Shown one piece after another: positions 1 through 9,493 of a stretch of DNA of 64,000 nucleotides. Position 1 is the stretch's first letter, and each line of letters starts with the position of its first letter. Under the pieces are notes generated by a model, which was given only the letters and a program-made list of their open reading frames with translations, did not search any database and was not told where the DNA came from. Source of the DNA: Azospirillum lipoferum 4B (GTDB lineage: Bacteria > Pseudomonadota > Alphaproteobacteria > Azospirillales > Azospirillaceae); assembly GCF_000283655.1 (NCBI RefSeq), contig NC_016588.1, forward strand, positions 1 to 64,000. The letters run 5' to 3'. A program made the position numbers and the translations under genes.

Positions 1-296
1 GGCGTCTCGAAGCTCACATGGACGTGGCTCTGGGCCGCCAGATTGTAGATCTCGGTCGGCTGGATCTGCTGGACCAGACGGATCAGGTTGGTGCTGTCGG
101 TCAGGTCGCCGTAATGCATGAAGAAGCGCACGTCCTCCTCATGCGGATCGCGGTAGAGATGCTCCACGCGGCCCGTGTTGAAGGACGAGGAGCGGCGCTT
201 GACGCCGTGGACGACATAGCCCTTCCCCAGCAGAAGCTCGGCAAGATACGCGCCATCCTGGCCGGTGGCGCCGGTGATGAGGGCAACTTTGCGCAA
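1..296 (-). CDS. gmd: GDP-mannose 4,6-dehydratase, N-terminal part (cut by window edge)
   Basis: Converts GDP-D-mannose to GDP-4-keto-6-deoxy-D-mannose, the common precursor of GDP-fucose, GDP-rhamnose, GDP-perosamine and GDP-colitose. About 98 residues are visible. They open with the Rossmann motif ITGATGQDG, followed by the family-typical [10 protein letters not shown] and the [11 protein letters not shown] and [11 protein letters not shown] stretches. No ATG lies in frame near the conserved beginning, so the start is taken as TTG at 296, with AAGGG about 10 bases upstream. The rest of the gene lies outside the window. The GDP-fucose synthase-like genes at 7574 and 24931 and the ColD-like gene at 44266 would use its product. 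Family assignment is secure; which final sugar is made is inference. Confidence 0.93.
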   Translation of the reverse strand, partial: MRKVALITGATGQDGAYLAELLLGKGYVVHGVKRRSSSFNTGRVEHLYRDPHEEDVRFFMHYGDLTDSTNLIRLVQQIQPTEIYNLAAQSHVHVSFET

Positions 297-576
297 AGGA
301 CCGACCCTTGATCTGTACGGCGTTGATGATCGGGCACTATCCCCAAAGGGTCCGGGCAAGGCAAGGGGGCTTGCGTTCCGGTCGAGAAGGCACGGCGCAG
401 GAACGGGACCGGGCACCGGGATCGGGAGTGGAGCCGGGAGCAGCCCGCGGCATGAACGGAGTTGAAGCGCCTATCGCGGAACGATAGGGTGCGCGCCGAA
501 CGGGCCGGCCGTCCCCGGCGGCCCCGGCCGGGGTGCGGCCGCGGGATCGGGGCGGGGCCGCACTGCACGGATCCTC

Positions 577-2496
577 ATGACCACCGTCGCCGAAGCATTG
601 CAGATTGCCGTCGGATACCATCGCGCCGACCACTTCGACGAAGCCCGCGCGCTGTATCTGCGCATTCTGGCGGTCGATCCGCGCAATGCCCACGCCATGC
701 ATCTGTTGGGGCTGGCCGAACGCCGGCTGGGCCGCCCGGACAAGGCGCTGGAGATGATCCGCAGCGCCCTGGACATCCTGCCTGGGATGGCCGACGCCTG
801 CTACAATCTCGGCAGCGTTCTGGCCGAACTCGGGCGGATCGACGAAGCGGTGGCGGCTCACCGCCGTGCCCTGGTCCTGGCGCCGGAACTGGAGGACGCC
901 TACAACGCGCTCGCCGCGCTGCTGTGCGACCGTGGCGGTCCCCGCGACTGGGGGATGGCCATCCTGACCTTCCGCCGCGTGCTGAGGCTCAATCCGCACC
1001 GCGTCGCCGCCTATCATGACCTCGGAATCGCATTGCGCCAGACTGGTGCGCTCGAGGAAGCGCAAACCAGTCAGCGTCTTGCGCTTTCCCTGCAGCCGGA
1101 CTTTGGCGGTGCCTATGCGAATCTCGGGAATATCCGGATCGAAATGGGCGATCCGGACGGGGCCATGGCCTGCTTCCACCGCTCCCTTCTGCTGGAGCCG
1201 GAGCAGGGCGGGGTGCTCTACAACCAGGGCAATGCCCAGCATGCCGCCGGACTGGTCGAGGCGGCGGTCGAAAGCTATGCGCGGGCGGCCCGGGCCGGCA
1301 TCACGCTGGCGCTGCCCCGGCTGGGCCACGCGCTGATGGAGCTGGGCCGGCCGGCGGAGGCTGAGCAGGTCCTGCGCGTGGCTCTGCTCAGTCCCGGCGG
1401 CGACGTGCCCGGCGCCATCGACCTGCTGTCGACCCTCCTGATCCGTCAGGGCCGGCTGGAGGAAGCGCGGCGCTTCTTTGCCGAATACCGCTACCCGCAT
1501 GCGACCACCCCCGATGCCTTCCGCATCGACTGCCTGACCGCCATCGCCGAAAGCTGGGTGGCCGCCGGCGATTGCGAGCGCGCGGCGGCGATGCTGGACG
1601 ACGTGCAGTGGCACGGCAGCCGCTTCTTCACCGTCAAGTCGATCGCCTGCCTGGGCCGGACCCTTGCCCGACAGGGCCGGCGCCTGGAGCGGCGGGAGAA
1701 CCCCGATCCGTCGCAGCCGCGCATCTGCTCGTCGACGCTCGCCACCCATGGGCGCTTCGCCCACAATGTGCTGGAATATGTGCTGCTGCGGCTCTACGCC
1801 GAGACGTTCGGCTATCGGCTGGAAACGCCGGACTGGGTCGGCGGCTGTTATTTCGACCTCGACGATCCGAAGCCGTCGGGCGGGCTGAAGCCGCTGTCCT
1901 TCGGCCGGCACATGCTGAACGATCTGGTGACCGGCCGGCGCGACGACCCGCGTCCGGATGTCGACATCCTGTCGCCGCTGTTCCTGTTCGAGCATCGCGA
2001 GGAATGGCGCGAGCGGGTGCAGTCCTGGCTGCGGCCGCGGCCGGAATGGCTGCCCCATGTCGATCCGGTGATGCAGGCGCTGAAGGCCCGCGGCAACACG
2101 GTGGTGGCGCTGCACATCCGCCGCGGCGACTTCGTCTGGTTCCGCTACACCATCACCGAGACCTCCTGGTACGTCGACTGGCTGAAGGCGCTGTGGCCGA
2201 CGCTGGACCGGCCGGTGCTCTACATCGCCACCGACGATCCGGCGACCATCGCCGACTTCGCGGAATTCGCGCCGGTCTCGCTGACGGATGTGGCGCAGCC
2301 CTGGCAGGGGCTGGAGTTCCTGCAGGACTTCCACGTGCTGATGAATGCCGACGTGCTGGGCGTCAGCGCCCAGAGCGGCTACAGCCAGCTGGCGGCCCTT
2401 CTGAACCGCAATGCCCGCCTGTTCGTCGAACCGGATGCGGCGGCGCGGCGGATCAGGCCCTATTCCCCCTGGACGAGTTCGTCCAAGACCCCTTAA
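577..2496 (+). CDS. TPR protein with C-terminal fucosyltransferase-like domain
   Basis: A 639-aa protein. The first ~300 residues are TPR units of the usual 34-residue pattern (for example NAHAMHLLGLAERRLGRPDKAL). The C-terminal ~270 residues hold HIRRGD at about residue 513, the HxRxxD-type motif of GDP-fucose-dependent transferases (GT11/GT23), and end in FLQDFHVLMNADVLGVS. This organisation is shared with the protein encoded at 62379-63692, a clear paralogue. It lacks a signal peptide or membrane segment, so a cytoplasmic transferase acting on a protein or lipid-linked acceptor is likely. GDP-fucose synthesis genes lie on both sides. The donor is inferred; the fold could accept another GDP-sugar. 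The start is the only ATG before the first TPR. Confidence 0.8.
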   Translation: MTTVAEALQIAVGYHRADHFDEARALYLRILAVDPRNAHAMHLLGLAERRLGRPDKALEMIRSALDILPGMADACYNLGSVLAELGRIDEAVAAHRRALVLAPELEDAYNALAALLCDRGGPRDWGMAILTFRRVLRLNPHRVAAYHDLGIALRQTGALEEAQTSQRLALSLQPDFGGAYANLGNIRIEMGDPDGAMACFHRSLLLEPEQGGVLYNQGNAQHAAGLVEAAVESYARAARAGITLALPRLGHALMELGRPAEAEQVLRVALLSPGGDVPGAIDLLSTLLIRQGRLEEARRFFAEYRYPHATTPDAFRIDCLTAIAESWVAAGDCERAAAMLDDVQWHGSRFFTVKSIACLGRTLARQGRRLERRENPDPSQPRICSSTLATHGRFAHNVLEYVLLRLYAETFGYRLETPDWVGGCYFDLDDPKPSGGLKPLSFGRHMLNDLVTGRRDDPRPDVDILSPLFLFEHREEWRERVQSWLRPRPEWLPHVDPVMQALKARGNTVVALHIRRGDFVWFRYTITETSWYVDWLKALWPTLDRPVLYIATDDPATIADFAEFAPVSLTDVAQPWQGLEFLQDFHVLMNADVLGVSAQSGYSQLAALLNRNARLFVEPDAAARRIRPYSPWTSSSKTP

Positions 2497-2550
2497 GACC
2501 ACCACCATCACGACCAAAGGACGCCCTCGGAAGGGCGGGAGGGCAGCCCC

Positions 2551-3309
2551 ATGGATCTCGCGACCAAGGAATTCTACGACGACTTCTGGCCCCGTTTCGT
2601 GCCGATCTACGACGAGACCAAGAAGTACATGCTGGAGACGCTGACCGAGCGGCAGATCGGCCGGGCGCTGGATGCCGGCTGCGGCCACGGCATCTGCTCC
2701 GTCATCCTGTCGGAAATGGCGGAACAGGTGGTGTCGGTCGACGTCTCGTCGGACAGCCTCGCCACCGCGCGCCAGCAGGCCCAGCGCTTCGGCCGCGACA
2801 ACATCGAGTTCCACCACCAGGACCTCCAGGAACTGGACACGAACCTCGGCCCGTTCGATCTGGTCTGGTGCTGGGGCGTGGCGATGATGGCGCCCGACCC
2901 GATGAAGGTGATGCGCAACCTGATGGCCGTCACCAAGCCGGGCGGCACCGTCTATCTCGGCCTCTACCTGAAGACCTGGCTGTCGCCGGTGCATGAGGGC
3001 GTGCGCCATTTCTGCCGCGCCTACATGGACACGCCGGCCCGGCGCAAGCTGGTCGGCGGATTCTTCACCGGGCTGACCAAGGTCGCCTGCGCGCTGAAGG
3101 GGCAGGAGATCAACCGCCGCGCCGACAACGTGTCGATCCAGGCCCAGGTCGAGGACTGGTACTACCCGCCCTACAAGACCTTCTATTCGATCGAGGAGAT
3201 CGTGGCGCTGTTCGAGCGCAACGGCTTCAAGGCCGAATGCATCCAGGACCGGCTGGGCCGGATGAAGAGCGCCACGATCTTCGTGATCCGGGCGACGAAG
3301 AATGCCTGA
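2551..3309 (+). CDS. Class I SAM-dependent methyltransferase
   Basis: A 252-aa protein with the SAM-binding glycine-rich motif ALDAGCGHGI near residue 40, the acidic end of strand 2 (VVSVDVSSDSL), a motif II-like FDLVWCWGV, and the KPGGTVYLGL strand typical of Methyltransf_11/25 families. The C-terminal half has a YYPPYKTFYS segment of unknown role. It lies 54 bases after the TPR/fucosyltransferase-like gene and overlaps the next methyltransferase by 8 bases, so the three genes are probably co-transcribed. The substrate is likely a sugar or sugar intermediate of this cluster, judged from context only. Confidence 0.85.
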   Translation: MDLATKEFYDDFWPRFVPIYDETKKYMLETLTERQIGRALDAGCGHGICSVILSEMAEQVVSVDVSSDSLATARQQAQRFGRDNIEFHHQDLQELDTNLGPFDLVWCWGVAMMAPDPMKVMRNLMAVTKPGGTVYLGLYLKTWLSPVHEGVRHFCRAYMDTPARRKLVGGFFTGLTKVACALKGQEINRRADNVSIQAQVEDWYYPPYKTFYSIEEIVALFERNGFKAECIQDRLGRMKSATIFVIRATKNA

Positions 3310-4237
3310 GGCGGCGGCGGGGCAGGAGGGCCGGACGCTTCCCCCCGACCGGGAGACGCCCGACTGGGAGGAACTGGGCCGGCTGCTGTCCCGCGGCTAC
3401 ATCGACAGCGGCTTCATCGGTGGCGTCACCCGCGTGCCGGTGGAGGACGTGGTGCGCGACATGCTGTCGGAGGCGCGCGCCGACGAGCAGGTGGCGGAGC
3501 TGCGGCGAACCGCCGCGGCCGCCGGCGTCGATGCCGACAAGGCCCGCATCCTGGAGGTCGGCTCCGGCTGCGGCATGACCGTGCTTCGCGGGCGCACCGC
3601 CCACGGCCTCGACATCCACGGCATCGAGCCCAGCATGGGCGAATACAGTTCCACGCTCGACGTCTGCCGCCGGCTGATCGACCATTACGGCCTGCCGGCC
3701 GACGCGGTGCAGGATGCCACCGGCGAGGCGATCCCCTTCCCGGATGCCAGCTTCGACATCGTCTATTCCTCCAACGTGCTGGAGCATGTCGGTGACCCGG
3801 CGGCGGTGCTGGACGAGGCGCTGCGCGTGCTGAAGCCGGGCGGGCTGCTGCTGGTCGTCGTGCCCAACTACGGTTCCTGGTGGGAGGGGCATTACGGCAT
3901 CCTGTGGCTGCCGCGGATGCCGGCCGGGCTGGCGAAGCTCTATGTCCGGCTGTTCGGCCGCGACCCGTCCTATGTCGACACCCTCAACCTGATCGACCGC
4001 CCCTGGTTCGACCGCTGGCTCGGCCGCCATCCCGGCCGGCTGGAGGTGCTGGACTGGGGCTGGAGCGTGTTCGAGCAGCGGCTGCGCACGCTGGGTTTCG
4101 GCGACTGGGCGGCGCTGTCGGTCGCCAAGCGCATCGTCACCTTCGTCCACCGCTCCGGCCTGCTGGAACCGGCGATCTGGCTGGCGCGGCGCCTGCACTG
4201 GGAAACGCCGATCATCTTCGCGGCGCGCAAGCGCTGA
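3302..4237 (+). CDS. Class I SAM-dependent methyltransferase, second copy
   Basis: A 311-aa protein that starts inside the last codons of the preceding methyltransferase (ATGCCTGA overlap), indicating translational coupling. It shows the SAM motif ILEVGSGCGM near residue 82, then a FDIVYSSNVLEHV motif and VLKPGGLLLVVVPNY, the Methyltransf_11 pattern. An N-terminal ~60-residue extension precedes the fold. It differs clearly from its neighbour, so the pair are not a recent duplication and probably modify different positions or substrates. A glycan substrate is inferred from neighbours. Confidence 0.85.
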   Translation: MPEAAAGQEGRTLPPDRETPDWEELGRLLSRGYIDSGFIGGVTRVPVEDVVRDMLSEARADEQVAELRRTAAAAGVDADKARILEVGSGCGMTVLRGRTAHGLDIHGIEPSMGEYSSTLDVCRRLIDHYGLPADAVQDATGEAIPFPDASFDIVYSSNVLEHVGDPAAVLDEALRVLKPGGLLLVVVPNYGSWWEGHYGILWLPRMPAGLAKLYVRLFGRDPSYVDTLNLIDRPWFDRWLGRHPGRLEVLDWGWSVFEQRLRTLGFGDWAALSVAKRIVTFVHRSGLLEPAIWLARRLHWETPIIFAARKR

Positions 4238-4387
4238 GCGGGGCGGGGCGCGCTCCCGCCGCGACTTGCAGGTCCGGAAGCCGGCCCTTCGGTTGACCCG
4301 AAAAAACCCGCCGTGCTATGGCCGCAAACCGGAAGCCGGCACCGCCCGTCTTCATCCCGCCCCCGCAGGTCAGTGGACATCAGCACC

Positions 4388-6211
4388 ATGGGTCAAGACA
4401 CCGCGCGCGCCATCGAGCAGTACCGGGCCGGCCGCCGCGACGACGCTCTGGCCCTGGCCGAGCAGGCGTTGCGCGGGAACCCTGCCGACTCCGGGGCGCT
4501 CAATCTTGCCGGCGCCATCCTGTACGAACTCGGCCGCCTGGACGAGGCGGAGGGGATGCTGGCGCGGCTGGTCGCGCTCGACCCGCTTTTCGTGCAGGCA
4601 CGCATCAATCTGGCGGTCGTCCTCCAGACGAAAGGCGCCGGGATGGCGGCAGCCGCCCAGTTCCGCATCGTTGCGGCGCTGATTCCCGACCAGATGGAGG
4701 CGCATGAGCGCCTGGGCAGCCTGCTGCACGGGCTGGGCGACCATGCGGGTGCCACCCGCCATCTCCGCCACGCCGTCCGGCTGGCGCCCGAGGATCCCAA
4801 CCGCCGGGTGCTGCTGTCGGTGTCGCTGATGTCGAGCGGCGCCTATGCCGAAGCGGCCGAAATCCTGTCCGGCGTGCTGGCGCGGCATCCCGGCCATGGC
4901 GACGCCCGCAGCCATCTGGCCGGGGCGTGGTTGTCGCTCGGCCGCCCCGATCTGGCGGAGGAGGCCCTGTCGGAAGTGGGGGCGGATGACGCAGCCATGG
5001 CCGGCGGTGCGACCGAAATCCTCGGCCGCGCCCGCCTTTACCGCCGCATCGCCGACGAGGCGCGCCGGCCGCAGGTCCCGGACGGGATGCTGGTGCGCGC
5101 CCCCTTCTCGGTGCTGTCCGGCTACGGCGATTTCGCCCAGCATTTCGTGCGCAGCCTGATGGAACGCGGGCAGACCCTGCGGCTGGCCGGACTGAAGGGC
5201 GAGGAGAGCTGGCGCCCCTCCTTCTCCGACCCGATCCTGCAGGCGGCGGCACGGCGGCTGGACGAACCGCTGCGGCCCCGTCTGGCGCTCAGCATGCTGA
5301 CCCCGCCGCTGGTCGAGCCGATCCCCGGCGTGCCGACCGTCAACTATACCATGTTCGAGGGACCGCGGATCCCCGACGGCTGGGCTGCCTGCAACCGGGC
5401 GCACGATCTGGTGGTCGTCCCGACCGAATCCTCGCGGCTGGCCTGGATCGCCGCCGGCCATCCGGAGGACCGCATCCGCGTCTGCCCGCCCGGCATCTCT
5501 CCCAATCCGGCGGACGCCTCGGCCCGGCCGATGGCTCTTATGGGACCGCGCGGACGGGCGGTCATGGACTACCGGGTGCGCATCCTCAACATCTCCGACT
5601 TCGTTGCGCGCAAGAATCTGGACGGGCTGCTGCGGGTCTGGTTGCGCGCCACCCGCGCCGATGACGACGCGATCCTGATCCTGAAGGTGGGGAAGGGCGG
5701 GGCGTCGCTGGCCGGCGAGGTCCGCCGGCTGGTCGAGCAGGGCATGCGCGTCACCGGCCGCCGGCTGGAGGATGCCGCTCCCATCGCTCTGCTGACCGAC
5801 CGCTACGACGAACAGGGCATCGCCGCCCTCTACGCCATGGCGACCCATTATTTCAGCCTGTCGCATGGCGAGGGCTGGGACCTGCCGATCACCCGGGCCG
5901 GCTGCCTGGGCGCCGGCCTGATCGCCCCCCGGCACAGCGCCTACACCGCCTATCTGAACGACGAGGTCGCCCACCTGATCCCCTGCACCACCGGCCCCGC
6001 GCGGATGCCCTACAGCGAGGCCTATTACCCGCCCTTCCACGGGCTGGACTGGTGGCATCCGGACGAGGATGCCGCGGCAGATATCCTGTCCCGCGTCATC
6101 CGCGACCCCGAAGGCGAGCGCCGCGACGCCGCCCGTCACCTGAGGGAGAGCTTTACCTGGGACGCCGCGGCGCACCGGCTGCTGGAAGCCCTCGACGGGA
6201 TGGGGCGCTGA
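4388..6211 (+). CDS. TPR protein with GT4-like glycosyltransferase domain
   Basis: A 607-aa protein. Residues 1-200 are TPR units (for example AIEQYRAGRRDDALALAEQ). The rest is a GT-B fold transferase: VNYTMFEGPRIPDGW, LVVVPTESSRLAWIAAG, an ILNISDFVARKNLDGLL segment like the second Rossmann domain of GT4 enzymes, and SLSHGEGWDLPITRA near residue 490 carrying the conserved EGWxLP. The reading frame extends upstream to an ATG at 4313, but those 25 residues are low-complexity and not TPR-like, so ATG 4388 is preferred. It runs towards the next gene, which ends 12 bases away on the other strand. Donor and acceptor cannot be told. Confidence 0.82.
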   Translation: MGQDTARAIEQYRAGRRDDALALAEQALRGNPADSGALNLAGAILYELGRLDEAEGMLARLVALDPLFVQARINLAVVLQTKGAGMAAAAQFRIVAALIPDQMEAHERLGSLLHGLGDHAGATRHLRHAVRLAPEDPNRRVLLSVSLMSSGAYAEAAEILSGVLARHPGHGDARSHLAGAWLSLGRPDLAEEALSEVGADDAAMAGGATEILGRARLYRRIADEARRPQVPDGMLVRAPFSVLSGYGDFAQHFVRSLMERGQTLRLAGLKGEESWRPSFSDPILQAAARRLDEPLRPRLALSMLTPPLVEPIPGVPTVNYTMFEGPRIPDGWAACNRAHDLVVVPTESSRLAWIAAGHPEDRIRVCPPGISPNPADASARPMALMGPRGRAVMDYRVRILNISDFVARKNLDGLLRVWLRATRADDDAILILKVGKGGASLAGEVRRLVEQGMRVTGRRLEDAAPIALLTDRYDEQGIAALYAMATHYFSLSHGEGWDLPITRAGCLGAGLIAPRHSAYTAYLNDEVAHLIPCTTGPARMPYSEAYYPPFHGLDWWHPDEDAAADILSRVIRDPEGERRDAARHLRESFTWDAAAHRLLEALDGMGR

Positions 6212-6223
6212 TCCTTCCTGAAA

Positions 6224-7405
6224 TTACTGCGTGGCGTCGACGAACGTCTCGGCGAAGGCGCGCCAGGTCCGCTCGGTGCGGATGAAGGCCTTGGCGCGGG
6301 CGGCGCGGGCCTTGGCGGCGGCGCGGTCGGCATACAGCCGCTCCAGCGCCTCCACCAGCTCGTCGACCGAGGACTCGCCCCAGCCGAAGCGGCTGCCGTC
6401 GCGGTCGGCGACCGGGACCTGCCGGTCCAGCGTCAGGCACAGGTCGTCGCCCTGGGTCCGGCTCTTCAGCAGGTCGCGGTGGCCGGTGTTGTTGGACAGC
6501 ACCACCGGGACGCCGCAGGCCATCGCCTCCATCGCGACGAGGTTGGTCGCCCCTTCGCAGCGGTTGGGGAAGACGGCGGCGTCGCAGTCGGCCAGCAGGC
6601 CGGCGATCTGGTGACGGCCGAGGAAGCCGAGGTCGAGGAACCCCTCCTCGTCGGCGCCGTTCTCCATCGCCCAGCTCTTCACGTCGACCATGTTGTTGGA
6701 CAGGATGCGTGGCGGCTTCGGCGCCAGCGGCGATTCCGCCATGGTCATGCCGACCTCCGGCCAGGCGTTCTGCCAGGCGGTGACCAGCAGCGCGTCCGGA
6801 TGGCGCTGACGGAAGGCACGGAAGGCGGCCAGCACGATGTCCTGCCCCTTGCGGAATTCCAGCTTGCCGCCGGAGAAGACGACGAAGCGGTCGCCGAACC
6901 GGCCGCTCGGCTCCGCCTCCACCATCTCGGTCGGGTCGATGCCCTGGAAGGCGAGGCCGACATTGTCGAAGCCCCAGATCTCCAGAAGCTGTTTGTTGTA
7001 GGTGGAATGCACGACGATGCGGTCGTACTGGCGGGCGCGGGCCATCACCTCGGGCGTGAAGCGGGTGTCCTCATAGGCGATGACGCCGACGTTGCGCCGG
7101 CCGCGAAAGCGTCCAGACGGGCCGCCGGCGGTGAAACCGTTGCCCAGCGCATGCAGGACGTCGAACTCCTTCAGCAGCAGCATGTGGCCCTTGGCATTGT
7201 CGGCCATGGCGGCGACCTGCTGGCAGGGGCCTTCCAGCGACTGCAGCCTGGCGCGGTTCTCCGGCCGCAGGGTGCCCATCAGCGGCTTTTCGAGCAGCAG
7301 CGGCGGCCGGCCCTGGTCGGCGAGGTAGAGGGCGGTGTGCACACCCACCAGTCCCCAGCCGTGGACCTCCGTGAGCTGCCAGGTGAAAGCCAAGTTCGGA
7401 ATCAT
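6224..7405 (-). CDS. Glycosyltransferase, GT4 family
   Basis: A 393-aa GT-B glycosyltransferase. It contains FVVFSGGKLEFRKGQDIVLAAF (start of the nucleotide-binding domain) and the EGATNLVAMEAMACGVPVVLS region near residue 283, which carries the EX7E-type donor-binding motif of GT4 retaining enzymes. The chosen ATG (7405) gives an N terminus of MIPNLAFTWQLTEVHGWG; an ATG 13 codons further up is possible but lacks a better ribosome site. Convergent with the TPR-GT4 gene and divergent from the GDP-fucose synthase gene at 7574. Likely adds one sugar of the local glycan. Confidence 0.85.
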   Translation of the reverse strand: MIPNLAFTWQLTEVHGWGLVGVHTALYLADQGRPPLLLEKPLMGTLRPENRARLQSLEGPCQQVAAMADNAKGHMLLLKEFDVLHALGNGFTAGGPSGRFRGRRNVGVIAYEDTRFTPEVMARARQYDRIVVHSTYNKQLLEIWGFDNVGLAFQGIDPTEMVEAEPSGRFGDRFVVFSGGKLEFRKGQDIVLAAFRAFRQRHPDALLVTAWQNAWPEVGMTMAESPLAPKPPRILSNNMVDVKSWAMENGADEEGFLDLGFLGRHQIAGLLADCDAAVFPNRCEGATNLVAMEAMACGVPVVLSNNTGHRDLLKSRTQGDDLCLTLDRQVPVADRDGSRFGWGESSVDELVEALERLYADRAAAKARAARAKAFIRTERTWRAFAETFVDATQ

Positions 7406-7573
7406 GACGGAAACCCCAATTCTGGGCGCAAGTCGGCAGTCCAAGCGGGCGCCAAGGGGCCGGAAGATCCCGCGCCGGGCCGGCGCTTGTCAAGCCGAGC
7501 GGAGCGGACTGGATTCCTCGGCGGCCCGATGCTACGACAGCGGTGGCTTTTCATAGCGGCATGGGGCGCAAGG

Positions 7574-8542
7574 GTGCGGACGGAATCGCTTTTCTCCCTG
7601 GAGGGTAAACGGGTCTGGGTGGCAGGTCATCGCGGCATGGCGGGGGCGGCCATCGTCCGGCGGCTGGAGCGCGAGCCGTGCGAGCTGATCACCGTCGGCC
7701 GCGACCGCGTCGACCTGCGCCGCCAATCGGAGGTCGAGGACTGGATGGCCGAAGCGAAGCCGGATCTGGTCTTCGTCGCCGCCGCCACCGTCGGCGGCAT
7801 CCTCGCCAACTCCACCCGGCCGGCCGAGTTCCTCTACGACAACCTGGCGATCGAGACCAACATCATCCACGGCGCCCACCGGACGGGCGCGAAGAAGCTG
7901 GTCTTCCTGGGCTCGTCCTGCATCTATCCCCGGCTGGCCGAGCAGCCGATGCGCGAGGATTCCCTGCTGACCGGCCCGCTGGAGCCGACCAACGAGTGGT
8001 ACGCCATCGCCAAGATCGCCGGCATCAAGCTGTGCCAGGCCTACCGGCGCCAGTATGGCTGCGACTTCATCTCGGCGATGCCGACCAACCTCTACGGCCT
8101 GAACGACAATTTCGACCTGCAGGGGGGCCATGTCGCCGCTGCCCTGCTGGCCAAGATCCACCGCGCCAAGGTCGAAGGCCAGCCCTTCGTCGAGCTGTGG
8201 GGGACGGGCGCGCCCAAGCGCGAGTTCCTGTTCGCCGACGATCTGGCCGACGGCCTGCTCTTCCTCGCCCGGCATTATTCGGACGAGCCGCACGTCAATG
8301 TCGGCACCGGAACCGAGGTGTCGATCCGCGAGCTGGCCGAACTGATCCGCGACGTCGTCGGCTATGAGGGCGAGTTCCGCTTCGACACCTCCAAGCCGGA
8401 CGGCAGCCCGCGCAAGCTGATGGACGTCAGCCGGATGACGGAGATGGGCTGGACCGCCCCCACGGCCTTGCGCGAAGGCTTCGCCACCACCTACCGCTGG
8501 TTCCTGGAAAACGTCGACCGCGGCACCTTGCGGGGGCTGTGA
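7574..8542 (+). CDS. fcl: GDP-L-fucose synthase (GDP-4-keto-6-deoxymannose epimerase/reductase)
   Basis: A short-chain dehydrogenase of about 322 aa. The N-terminal VWVAGHRGMAG is the NADP-binding GxxGxxG. FLGSSCIYP carries the Ser and Cys of the active site, and the catalytic YxxxK is in WYAIAKIAG near residue 143. Together these are the GDP-fucose synthase signature; the expected two-step reaction converts the Gmd product to GDP-L-fucose. The frame is open far upstream, but only antisense to the preceding gene. A GTG at 7574 gives the family-typical N terminus (VRTESLFSLEGKR); ATG 7529 is an alternative. A paralogue lies at 23960-24931, so one of the two may instead reduce another GDP-4-keto sugar. 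Confidence 0.9.
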   Translation: MRTESLFSLEGKRVWVAGHRGMAGAAIVRRLEREPCELITVGRDRVDLRRQSEVEDWMAEAKPDLVFVAAATVGGILANSTRPAEFLYDNLAIETNIIHGAHRTGAKKLVFLGSSCIYPRLAEQPMREDSLLTGPLEPTNEWYAIAKIAGIKLCQAYRRQYGCDFISAMPTNLYGLNDNFDLQGGHVAAALLAKIHRAKVEGQPFVELWGTGAPKREFLFADDLADGLLFLARHYSDEPHVNVGTGTEVSIRELAELIRDVVGYEGEFRFDTSKPDGSPRKLMDVSRMTEMGWTAPTALREGFATTYRWFLENVDRGTLRGL

Positions 8543-8575
8543 CCCCCACGAGAGGTGCCGCAGAAGGTGCTGGCA

Positions 8576-9424
8576 TTACAGCTGCGGCACATACGCTTCG
8601 ACGGGCCAGGCGGCGGCCACATCCTGCTGGGTGCTGAACAGCAGGTTCAGGAAATAGTCAGACTGGAGCCGGGTGCCCGGGGGGATCAGCTTGGGAAGCG
8701 ATCCGTCCGGGTAGAGCAGGAAGGTCGAATAGCCGAGGCCTTCCATGAAGGACCGCAGGCTGGCCTGCGAGCATCCCATCTTGCTCAGCCCGAATTCGTG
8801 CAGTTCCGCGACGATGTAAGGCACCTTGCGATCCCCGATCAGGGAGCCGGCACCCTCCAGGATCCGCTGCTCGGCTCCCTCGGTGTCGATCTTGATCAGC
8901 CTGGGCACGGGGAGGCCGGCTGCTGCGACCGCCTGTTCCAGGGTGGTGGCCGACAGCGTATGGGCGATCGGATTTTCCGAAGTCTTCCGGTTGCCGGGGA
9001 ACTGGCCGGGATCCCACAGGGCATTGCCGCCGCTGTCGTCGCTGTTGATGAAGAAGCTGACCTCGCCCTCCTTGTCGGTGACCGGGCGGTCCGACACGGT
9101 CACATGGCTGAAGCCGTTCAGGGACAGGTTGTTCTTCAGCCGTGACAGGTTGTGGGCTCCCGGCTCGATGCTGAGGACCCGCCCGGCCGCTCCGGTGAGG
9201 GCGCCCAGAAGGACCGAGAAGAACCCGGCATTCGCGCCCACGTCCACGACGCTGTCGCCGTCGCGGACCAGACGGATCAGGGCCATCGACACGTCAGGCT
9301 CGTAATAGCGGCCGCTGCGGACGTAGGATGAAATGGTCTTTTCGTTGCTGTATTGCTCGTCGAGGTCGAGCTTGACCTGCAACTTCCTGTCAGGAAGCTC
9401 CAGGTTGATGGTGATCACGGACAT
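8576..9424 (-). CDS. FkbM-family methyltransferase
   Basis: A 282-aa protein with the FkbM fold: SVVDVGANAGFFSVLLG (SAM-binding motif) near residue 58, a VLSIEPGAHNLSRLKNN strand-helix, and LIKIDTEGAEQRILEGA, the family hallmark. Members typically O-methylate sugars or related small molecules. A strong ribosome site (AGGAAAG) precedes the ATG. It is followed on the same strand, upstream, by the GT41 gene, from which it is separated by 69 bases, so the two are likely co-transcribed. The sugar target is not deducible. Confidence 0.9.
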   Translation of the reverse strand: MSVITINLELPDRKLQVKLDLDEQYSNEKTISSYVRSGRYYEPDVSMALIRLVRDGDSVVDVGANAGFFSVLLGALTGAAGRVLSIEPGAHNLSRLKNNLSLNGFSHVTVSDRPVTDKEGEVSFFINSDDSGGNALWDPGQFPGNRKTSENPIAHTLSATTLEQAVAAAGLPVPRLIKIDTEGAEQRILEGAGSLIGDRKVPYIVAELHEFGLSKMGCSQASLRSFMEGLGYSTFLLYPDGSLPKLIPPGTRLQSDYFLNLLFSTQQDVAAAWPVEAYVPQL

Positions 9425-9493
9425 GGCGGCTTTCCTGTAGGATCGACTGTGTCTGCATCGGCTGCCGGACCGGCGGTTTTCGGGTGAAACATC

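Noticed and set aside
6479-7573. Upstream extension of the fcl frame
   Set aside because: It is antisense to the GT4 gene and has no Rossmann-like sequence; the real N terminus begins near 7574.
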